Positions 35,532 through 45,900 of a DNA stretch of 64,000 nt are shown piece after piece. The number at the start of each line of letters is the position of its first letter. The stretch's first letter is position 1. Below the pieces are notes generated by a model that saw only the letters and a list, made by a program, of their open reading frames with translations, ran no database searches and was not told where the DNA came from. The translations under genes and the position numbers were made by a program. Source of the stretch: a bacterium (lineage in GTDB: Bacteria > Auribacterota > Auribacteria > Auribacterales > Auribacteraceae); the NCBI GenBank assembly GCA_018435605.1, contig JAHDNF010000006.1:124001-188000 (forward strand), given 5' to 3'.

Positions 35532-36222
35532 ATATCTATCATCCTTAAATCCGGTATCATGGAAATCAAAAAAAGGCCGGCGAATTTTTTTCGACATTGC
35601 CTGTATTATTGTTCCTTTGACGGTGATACTGGGCTTATTACTGTTGTTGCACGGGTTGTTCAGCGGTAAAAAAGAATCGACTGAAGAAATGCTTAGAGGT
35701 TGGAAAAAGGGTGTTATAGCTCAAAGAGTGTTCAATGCCCGTACTGTCTCTGCGGAAGTATTCCTGCCTATTTTGCGTAACGAGGTGCGTTGGGGCGCTA
35801 TTTCCGTTAGATTTCCGTATTCTTGGGTACATTTTTTCGAGAATCGCTTTGGCGGCAGGACATTATCTCTTCAGGAATCTTTAGATTCTAATTACGGTAT
35901 GCATATTCAGATAGAGCGTGTTTTCAAAGATACCGGTTCTATATTTGAATTTGGCGCTTCGTTTCTAAAAAACATCGGTTTGTATCCGCAGGCACATGGC
36001 GAGATAGATTTTTTACAAGCGCAAGGGCACCTTTTTTTTATGCGATATACTACCCGTGAAGGTATAGTGATGAGTTCTCTATTTCTTTTTATAAGAAAGG
36101 AAAATTACCTGATTAAAATAATTGCATACTCGCCGGATTCGGTATATCTTGCCAGAAAATCATTGTTTGATGCTATACTAACTACGATTCAATGGGACGA
36201 AACCCTGTCGTTTCAGGATTGA
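35521..36222 (+). CDS. Hypothetical single-pass membrane protein
   Basis: A 233-aa protein with a basic N terminus, one transmembrane helix (about 28-48) and a largely beta periplasmic domain containing 'VRFPYSWVHFFENRFGG' and 'LFLFIRKENYLIKIIAYSP'. No family is recognised. The ATG at 35521 overlaps the end of the nitroreductase gene. A much longer reading from 35431 would run inside that gene and is rejected. It converges on the small exported protein gene at 36245 with 22 bases between. Confidence 0.65.
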   Translation: MKHKYLSSLNPVSWKSKKGRRIFFDIACIIVPLTVILGLLLLLHGLFSGKKESTEEMLRGWKKGVIAQRVFNARTVSAEVFLPILRNEVRWGAISVRFPYSWVHFFENRFGGRTLSLQESLDSNYGMHIQIERVFKDTGSIFEFGASFLKNIGLYPQAHGEIDFLQAQGHLFFMRYTTREGIVMSSLFLFIRKENYLIKIIAYSPDSVYLARKSLFDAILTTIQWDETLSFQD

Positions 36223-36244
36223 TCTTTAGCGAATTACAATAATT

Positions 36245-36589
36245 TTATCTACCGGTGAAACCGAAATTCTGCTCATGTTGTTGTTCTGCTTGTAAACCCT
36301 GAGAAACATTATCGGACAACACTCCCGGCAACTCTCCCATAGATTTTACTGAGGATTTGATAAAATTTATTACACCGTCTGTGGTGTTTTTAACGGCGAA
36401 AGGTATCCCTTTTTTAGATTCGGGAGACTCTTGTAATTGAGGGCTCTGTTCTTCTTGGGAAGTGTCTGCCGTTGTAGAGACAGCGTCTTTTTCTTGGATG
36501 GAAGATTCTTTAGATAAAATTTTTTCTTCCGCGTGTAGCATGACTATCGGGGTGCACAAAAGAAAGCAATAAAGAAGCAATTTTTTCAT
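36245..36589 (-). CDS. Small exported hypothetical protein
   Basis: A 114-aa protein with a clear signal peptide (MKKLLLYCFLLCTPIVMLHA, cut before EEK). An acidic, glutamine/serine-rich low-complexity stretch (about 21-58) follows, then a more ordered tail. No family is recognised. A reasonable promoter lies upstream on the same strand. It is divergent from the giant gene at 36912, sharing a 322-base promoter region. Confidence 0.62.
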   Translation of the reverse strand: MKKLLLYCFLLCTPIVMLHAEEKILSKESSIQEKDAVSTTADTSQEEQSPQLQESPESKKGIPFAVKNTTDGVINFIKSSVKSMGELPGVLSDNVSQGLQAEQQHEQNFGFTGR

Positions 36590-36640
36590 TTAACATCCCT
36601 TTCGTAGCAGATTTAAATTGTTCCAATTGAATTTTTCAAT

Positions 36641-36670
36641 AGTATATTCTTTACATAAGGCAAATAACAA
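36641..36670 (-). promoter_or_regulatory. Candidate promoter for the small exported protein
   Basis: On the minus strand TTGTTA (36665-36670) is followed after 18 bases by TATACT (36641-36646). The predicted leader to the start codon is about 45 bases. The surrounding sequence is very A/T-rich, so chance matches are possible. Confidence 0.4.
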
Positions 36671-36825
36671 CATTTTTTTTTAGTATAATAAAAATGTTAC
36701 ATGGTTCTTATTAACAACTTTGCGATTTTCCCGATAAATTGTTCAATATGTTAGAGTATAGAAACGATGCAACGGTACAAAAAATCACGCTGACATTTCT
36801 ATACCGACGATTCTGTCGCGTTAGA

Positions 36826-36854
36826 TTGACTTTTCATAACATTAATAGTATAAT
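36826..36854 (+). promoter_or_regulatory. Strong promoter for the giant gene
   Basis: TTGACT (36826-36831) and a perfect TATAAT (36849-36854) are separated by exactly 17 bases. Transcription should start near 36861, leaving a leader of about 50 bases that contains GGTGAGG just before ATG 36912. The near-consensus quality suggests the 10.6-kb gene is expressed substantially. Confidence 0.75.
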
Positions 36855-36911
36855 AATATTGTGAAATAAAATAGTTTCAGATAATAAAAATTTGAGCATT
36901 GGTGAGGCTAT

Positions 36912-39900
36912 ATGCACAAACATTATCGTATCCAATTTTTAATAGGAATTATCTCATTTTTTTTGCTGTCTACCGCGTTATGTGCCGGTGAAATAGCCCT
37001 TTCGGAATCATTGGGAAGCATACAGGATTCATATATCTGCGAAGATTCTCCATATACCGTTTATTTTATTAAAGATGCTCATTGCAACTACGAAGCTCAG
37101 GAAAACATATCTAAGATAATTTCATACCTAGTGAACAGCCGCAACATCCAACTGGTTGCTATGGAAGGCGCGGTAGGTGAAATCGATCCGGTTGACCTTA
37201 GAAAATTTCCTTATGAGGAAACCAGAAGAGTGGTTTCAAACTTTTTTATGAGGAACGGCAGAATCAACGGCGCGGAGTATTATGCTATAACCGATTCTAA
37301 TCCGGTCATCGTTGCAGGTTTGGAAGACAGGAGTCTATATTGTGAGAATTATGCCTGTTTGACGCAGGCGTTGCGTCAAGGCGGATGTGCGGATCTTTTC
37401 GGTGATATTGAGTTACAGCTTGATCCTGTTAAAAAAGCGGTGTATTCATCTGAAATAATGGAACTTGAATTGCTGGAACTGGCGTATGTCTCGGGCGATA
37501 TCCCGTTTCAGTCTTATCTTGAGCAACTGGTTGCTTTGTCTAAAGATAGCGGTGTTTTCGGCGATTCCTACAGAAATCTTACTCTTTGCCTGGACTTGAT
37601 TAAATTGGAAAAAGAGCTTCGCCTGCCGTTAATCGAGCAGGAACGAGCCAGATTGGTTCGTACCATCACCGAATCTATGTCTCAAGCGAGGGTTAATGAC
37701 TTTCTTCAGGAAAATCTCAAATTCAGATTGAACAAAATTTCTTACCAAGCATATCTCGAAAATATTTTTGAAATAGCAAAAGAATATTCTATAGATACCA
37801 CTTCATACGAACAGCTAACCAATTATAAACGATATTTGAACTTGCATTCGTCAATCAGGCAGGACGCTATTTTTGCGGAAGCAGATTCGCTGGCGCAATC
37901 TATTTTTGATTCGCTATGCCGTAACGAGGAACAAAGAAATGTTCGGAGGATTGGCAAACAGGTTCAGTTATTGAAAAAAGCATTTAAGCTCGATATCTCA
38001 TCTTCCGAATGGACAGTTTTGACGAAAAACCCTGTGTTCTTTAAGTCGGAAACTGACATGCGGTTACTAGGTTCTTACAACAGTTCGTTTCTTTCTGTGG
38101 ATTATCTGGCACAGCTTGAAGCGTATTTTCCTGTGATAGAGCAATTTTATCTTCTGGCGCAACAGAGAGATGAGGTTCTTGTGCGGAATCTGCTAGGCCG
38201 TCTCGACAATGACGATTTTTCGAGTGCGATTATAGTAGCCGGCGGGTATCATGCATCTGGCATTACAGCAAAACTACAGGAACGAAAAATTTCTTATTAC
38301 GTTATTTCGGCTCGTATTACCAATGTTGACGAATCGAATCCGTATGCATCAATCGTGCTTAATGCCGATAATAAGTGGTCTGATTTGTTTAGCAGGAATC
38401 GTGATTCTCTGGCGTTGTCTTCGTGGTTGGAATCTAATCCGCTGATAGAGCCGCAGAATAACTTTATTTTCGGCAACATGTTCAAGTCGCTTTTACTCAG
38501 CACGCTTGCGTGGCAGTTAACCGGATATGACCTTGTATCGGTTAAAGAACTAAATATGCCTATTTTGCGGGGAGTTCAGGAGAAACTCAACGAAGTTGCG
38601 CGAATGGCTGAATATGACATACGGGTAATTGAGCTTGCGCGTGTTGACGATCAGGTTTATGTTCGCATGTCTGTTGCGGGGGCTGAAGTAGTTTACGGAT
38701 TGTTTGCGCAGTCTCAGCTTGTTGATTGGGTGAAAGTCAGAAGCGATAGGCTTACAGAACAGACTGTTCTTTCAGAATTTCAGCTACTAGGCGGTTCGGT
38801 ATTGGTGTTGACTCCTGAGCAGTACGAAGGTATTTTGATGGCCAAAGGGCGTTCTGTTCTGGCGGAAGAGAGTTCTTCAGAAGGAATGGTCAGGACATTG
38901 CTTGCCAATCCGTTGTCGGAACACATCATTCAAGTATACGGATTGCTTGATATAGATGGTAAGACACGGGATGTAATACCCGAAGTGTCGTCGCGCATTA
39001 CCAATCTTCTGAAAGATACGGTTGGTATTATTGAAGATAACCGGGCAGTCGAGGAGTATCTGAGGTCGTATATTGATGAGAATATAGCCAGGGGCCGCAT
39101 GGCGGTCGACCCTCAGACGCAAACTATTCGGTTAGGTTCGGCCTTAAAGATGGCGGCTTTAACCGCGCAACAGATGCATAACCATCCGGACGGCAGATTG
39201 GTGCAGATAGGAGGCGCTGAACGGAGTGTAGCGGTACGGCAAGGGGCTATTCAGTTTATTTTCGGATCGAGCACTATTCCGCTTGAAGTTTCTACCCGGT
39301 TCTGGCTGAAAATCGAAGAAATGACTGAATCCACCCAACTGACCGCTACGCAACTTGGCAAACTGCTATCCGAACAGGGTCCCATTGATCTTGGAGTATA
39401 TGGCAATGAGCATTATTTAGCTGATATTACATCATTTTCACTTCAGGAAACGCATGGCAGTAATGTTCCCGCTTATTGCGCGGTAATCCGGCATCAGACA
39501 CGAATGCCCGTATTGCCTCAGATTGGCGACATCTATACCCAGATACTTGGTGAGGATGCCATTTCTATAAATCCTCAGGATAAGATAGCATTATCCATAC
39601 GCAGTTTGACTTCGTCCAAAAAGAGTATTTCGCTGATAAAAGTAATTGATCTAGAGAATGTTGCGGTCAGCCCTGAATTTGGTATTAACCTTGAAGAACT
39701 CAGTACGCTGGACGAGGCTATAAAGCGCCTTAAAAACTGGATGGATCTCAATCAAATTAGAATTCAAACTGCAATTACAACCGTTGATAGCATACCGGGG
39801 CCTGTGCGTAACCTCTTGTTCTCTGTTTTTTCATCAGTTCTTACCGATGCGAATGAATACGATCAGTTGGACGAATTTCGCAAGTTACTAAGCGCATTTA

Positions 39901-42900
39901 ATTTCGCCGCTAAAAATCAGATGACTGAAACTATGGCGATAATCAGCGGAAAAGTAATCGATATCATTCAGGGACGGAATCCTCGTCTGCGGGTGATAAA
40001 ACAGATACTCAGCGGAGAACGTGAAATACAGGGATTGGCGTTTACAAAAGCTGAACAGAAACTCATATATCACATTTATTTATATTCTATTCAATATAAT
40101 CAGGAAAATATCGACCTTACTGCTGTCGATCCTCTGATTCTTTCCCGTCTGTTGCAGGATGTGTATATGGAGGAAACGCCTGTTACACCTGATTCTGTCC
40201 ATGAAAGATTGCTTAAAGAACTGCGTGGCGGCAAATACAACATTAAACTCGATTTGTCTGCGATTTCACAAGATGCTTTTATTGAAGACGTGCAGTCCAT
40301 ATTCTCGGACACAAGCGCCATGGATACCGCGTTTGGCAAAGCGGGTATCGCATTTGAGAATATAAGTAAAATACGGGTTTATAAATCCCGATTCAGGGGG
40401 TTCGTTTCGGATTACCGTGTTCTAGTCGAATTATATGACAATACACGTAAAACCGTTCGCTTGAGAGTTCTTAACAATCCGGTTCTTGAAAATTCTTTTG
40501 GCTGGCAAGTTATAGCTATGGAACGGATAAACGACAGGGAAGACAAGGTTTTTCCGACTGTATATCTTTACAAAAAGGATCAATACACCAATAAACGGTA
40601 TTATATAGCAGAACATATTGAAGGAATGATAGGCGATCGTCTGTCTGCCAGTTCATCTCAGTTTACTCCTGAAGAAATTACCGTGTATAAAACCAAAGGT
40701 ATACGGACGTGGATGACATTCTGGAAGCAATCGTTAGTTCCTAAAGATCCTAGTGATAAATATATCATTGAAAGGGCGGCTATAATATCGCCCACTATTA
40801 TCGACGGTTTGATTTTTCCTGATGACGGATCTGAACCTAAGATACTTGGAATAGGTTATTCACTACAACCTGATCCTATGACATTTTATGAATTATTGTT
40901 GAACTTATCCAACGGATTCGGTTTAAAAAGCGAAGAGTATGCTACGGTTCTGGCTAATTCCATTATTGACGTATTCGGTTTTGACCGAGCCTACGACCTT
41001 TTAGTGCAGGCATTGTCAGAATCTGACGACTCTAAAACACTCCCGTTTGACAAAGAGTATGTAACTCACAGCAATGTTTTTCAAATGATACACTATATCA
41101 GAGTAGTTTCTGCCCTCATGAAGAGGGATACTGTAAAAAAATATATCGATATAATGTATAATGGCGATGTACATGCCGGTTTTGTGGATATAGCAGACCG
41201 CGCTTTGGCTACCGGAAAAGATCCTCTCGTAGTGCTTAGAGGAAAGTTTTCCGAATGGGATAGGCGAATGCCTTCATCTGGAGAGGTGAAACAGAAGTTG
41301 CGCCGGCAACGTCCTTCCATATTAACTGTAACCGGCGGTACAGGAGGAAATAGCCTTATCAATGCGATCAAGGATATCGGCGGTACTAGTATGGTTAATC
41401 TTGTAACCACTTTCGATACGGGCGGGCAATCGTATCTATGGCAGGATATCTTCGATCCTTTAGTCGGGTACAGTTATTCGAAGGGTGATGTTACCAATGT
41501 CGCAGTGGCGTATATAGATCAGGCAAAGCAGGATTTGCTCAATAAACGTCTTCCTGCGGACAGGGATATAGACGCCATTTATCCGATAGTGCATGAACTG
41601 ATCAAGCCCACTTTAGAACGGTATCCGCAATTAAAAGACGATCCCATGTTTTTAATAGATTTTATGGACGCTGTTAAAAAAATTGATGAGTTGATCGATT
41701 ATTTGCGGCAGAAAAACCGCGATGATCCTGCGCGTTATAGAAAACCTGATTTGCGCAAAGCCAGTTTGAAAAATCTTCTTATCGAGGCTTTGAATTTCTA
41801 CTCAAATGCATACAACCTCGATGAAGGACGTTTTGATATCGATCAGGCTATGGTTGCTGAAGATTTATTGCATCGTTTATTGGGTATCGACAATGGGTTG
41901 GTTATTCCGTTGTCTACGGAGGAAGGCGATCTTGTCGCGCGTCTGCATACACCTATGCCTGCAGATAAGATTGCTTCTATTGAAAATGAAATAAAAATCG
42001 ATACCGGCATACAAAGAAACCGGATTTCTCCGGACGGCAGTGTGGTTTTTGGGGAACATTATATCGGTGAGATTGGGGAGTTTCACGAAGAATTCGGAAA
42101 ACAAATTGATTATATCGATATAGTAACGCATCCTGATCATCAAGGTTCCAAACCCCAGATGTCTTCACGGGCACTGGAAGCCTTGCAATACCAGAACCTT
42201 GATCTGATTCTTGTTGGGCCGGGTAGTCTTTATACCAGTTTGTTGCCTCATTTTACGATAGGAGATTTTGTTGAGAACCTTATTAACAGGGGAAAAGCAC
42301 AAACAATAGTATACCCGAACGGTCAACGTGTGCAAGTGGAACCGGTAAAGAGGGTGTTTATAATTAATCCGGTGTATTCTTTCGAGGATAAAGATATGTC
42401 GGTATCGGACATAATCAGGCAGATCGAGCGCACGGCTCAAAATGCTGTTGGAAATCCTAAGTTGCGATTTGCCGATATGTTCGACGCAGTCGTGGTGAAT
42501 GACCCGTCGAATTCTTCGCAACAGGTTAAAGATTATATTCGCAAAAAGAATATGGATGTCATAATCCCACTTCAGGAAGATATAGATTTTCTCGAATCTC
42601 AGGGTATAGAGGTTTATTCGTTCGATCTCGCTACTGTTCAGTCGCGCCCAACTCGGACACCGGGTTTCGATCTGCAATACGAGGACAAACTTGAATATTC
42701 CGCGGAAAAATTGAGATTGATAACAAACTTGTTTTTGGATTCTACAAGGCATCACAAAAAAGAGTCACGGCGAAATGTCGGATTGGGAATGGGTTTTCAG
42801 GCTACAGGCGAATTTGATAGAGTGAAAAAAATTCTTCACGGATCGGAAATTACGCCGATACCACGCGGGGATGTATTTCACAGGCAGGGTCTGAATTGGC

Positions 42901-45900
42901 TTGAAATGAGGGCAAAGCAGTTGTCCAACAAAATAGGACGTGAAAGCGAAGAATCAACACGTATCTTGCTTGAGCGTGACCTTTCTCTGCTTCACAGAGT
43001 GATAGACTCGATAAAGTCCAATACCATGAAAATGTTTTCGGCTCAACCCCAAAACGGTTCTCAGGGGATATTTGTGGATGATGGCATGCATTATCAGTTT
43101 GCCGTGGCAATTCCTGTAGATGAGAGAGGGCTTAATCACGGCATGTATTTTTCAGCAGGTCTTGTTTCATTGGTGCAACGCTATTTCGAGCAAGCGCGCA
43201 TAGCCGAATCTATATCCAAATATGAGATTAGCGATTCATACATGAATAAAGTCGGATCGATTGCCGCGGAGGCGATGTTTCATCTGTATGCGTTGTGGGA
43301 ATTGAGCGAATCTCAGGGCGATAAATTCGATTTCATAATGACCCAGTCCGAATTACAGCGAATCAACAAGGTTCATATCGGATTGCCCAATCCTATGTAC
43401 GGAACAATATTGTATGATGAACTGGCCAAAATGGCAAGTAAAGAAGCGGTTGAAGCTAATCTTGAAGAAAGCGTTCGTATGGCCGGCATACCCGAAGATA
43501 TATCTGTAACGGAAAAATTAAAAATGGTTTCGCAAATGATTGAGCAAGCCCGTAAGGCAGAACGAATTCGCAATTCATTACTGAAGTTATCGTCTGAGTT
43601 GGCGGATAAATTTGAGGCAAGACTGACGACAATCGCGACTGACGAGCGATTCAGCGGTATTTTGTTGTCCGGCAAAGTACAGGATTTTCTGGCTAAGAAC
43701 GGTATTGATTCTATTGACCTGATGACTGTGGATTATGGCGAACATCTGAGGAAAATAGCGGTTATGTTGGAAGGTGATGTGAGTCTTTTAGAGATAAGCG
43801 ATTGGTTTTCGCAGTTGCCGGTTATACAGGATCTGCTTGATTTGTTGTTGATTGAAGTGGAAGGTTCGATCGATACGATCGCTCCCAATGATTTTGAGGG
43901 ATTGGATAAACTCGCGATGGGGTTAATTGACATGAAACAAATTTATCAGGCAATAGACGGCAACATAAATGCAATTGAGCAAAACAATTACATAGTCGAC
44001 AGCATGAACCTGCTATCGAAAATCAGCATATTTCAGTTGGACGAAATACACCGTGAACTTACAATTCAACGCGACATGCAACCTCGCTATGATGCTACGC
44101 ATTATGGCGATCTGCCGGCAGACATACTCGAAAAACGCGATATACTTGAAACTTTATTTGACGGTGAACTGGTTGTGTGGATGGATCAGCACATTATAGC
44201 ACGGATGACCGATAATCCAGCTATCATAGTAAGCAATTTTGAACAGATGGTTGCTATAATGGAAACAATGTTGGAAAGTTTTCCTCACTTGCGGGACGCT
44301 TATGCCACCGCTAATATTCCCGATACATTTACGGATGACGAACGGGTTGTTGTAGAAACGCTTATGGAACTATCTAAATTGAAGAATAGAATGAATCTGC
44401 AGGCATATAGCGGAATCAGACATTTTTTACATGATATTTCCCTGATACCTTTACGGGGTGCATTATTGCCGGCGCTTGGAAAAATTATCAATCCCGACGA
44501 TAAGAAATCAGTTAATTTTATTATTGCGGCTCGTCACCTTTTTGTCGATTTGTCCGATAGGATGAAATATTTAGAACAGGCAATCGAATCCGTGCGCTTC
44601 GATTTTCCAAGAGCTTTTTCGCGTTTCGAATACATATTGCACAGGCAAAGGTTATTGCCGGACAGGAACATCGGTCTGGGAGACGGTCATCACGGAGAAA
44701 ATCCGGCTCGTGTGAACGATATTATTGCAGTAAGCAATGTGGAGCGTATCGCATTGAACAATCCTTTGCTTAAAGGGGTAACCAACCATATTCGTCGTGT
44801 TGCGCTTGACCTGATGGTTGCTTCAAAGGATCATGACGAGCAGGAAAAACAAAAAATGCATGGCGCCGCTTTGCTTTTCACACGTGTACACGGTCTTCTG
44901 GAAACAGGGCAGTATCGAATCTGGTCTGTAGACCCTCAGGATGGTAATCCCGGATTATATATAGACGACAAGTATGCTTATCAGTTTGCCGCTATCAGGG
45001 ATCAAGATATTTATTTTGCAAAAGGGTTGTTGGATCGTATGAAGTATCTATGGGATCAAGGGCAACATCATCTTGTAATAGGGATGCTGGCTGAATCCAT
45101 TGTACATGAAATCGGCGAAAATCTTTTTGAGGCGGAACTTGGCGATCAGTTTGAGCAGGTAGCCGCGCATCAGGCCATGAAAGAATATGCGTTTTATCTG
45201 GGTGAAATTGCGCCTGTTGTTGATCTTGACGCAGAGCCTGAAACGATGTTGTACAGGGAAATGCATCTGATCGCGGCTCGTTATGTAGAATCGCGTATGA
45301 CAAATATGCAGGAAGCTCCGCAGTTTGTGTATCCCAGTGATATACCTTCTTTGCGTAGCAGGTTACAGGAAGGTATTTTGAAAGGTTCGCTCACTCCGGA
45401 GCATTTTTTAGATATCATAGCGGGTCATTTCAGGTTTGGTGTTTCACTTGGAGCGCCTTCCGAGTTGATGTATAACAACGCATATTATCATCCAGGAGAA
45501 GTGCTTGGATTTGTCAGGGAATTTACGCTTCCTGAAATACGAGGCGCGTCCGCTCTCGACACGTATGAGTCCGCTATTGATACCATGATAATGTTGAGCA
45601 AAACGGATGATTTTAGCAAACAAAAAGCAAAAGAGATACTTACTATCTTATTAACCGATAAAAAGTATGCCGATTTTATCGGCAGGTTCTCACCGCATGC
45701 TTTGGAAGATATGATGTACGATGTGATACGTATAATAACCGGCGACAATGACCCTTATCAACAACTTAAAGACGAATACAACCATAAAGCGCTTGACTCT
45801 CTCGACGAGATGGACGCAATGATTTCCAATCAGCAGGAACCTTTGCTGGCGTCCGCTCTGGTCGCTATAGCCGGAAATGCATTGGATTTTGCCCATATGG

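Noticed and set aside
39171-39195. HNHPDG in the giant protein as a JAMM/MPN metalloprotease site
   Set aside because: HxHP is present, but the downstream Asp and Ser of the JAMM motif are missing, so it was not called.
42216-42250. Calling the GPGSLYTS region a true CofD enzyme
   Set aside because: The fold is shared by CofD (2-phospho-L-lactate transferase) and YvcK proteins with different roles; the exported context fits neither, so only the fold is claimed.
42165-42755. 196-codon antisense open frame within the giant gene
   Set aside because: It opposes the conserved YvcK/CofD motifs of the sense frame and has no start signal or domain.
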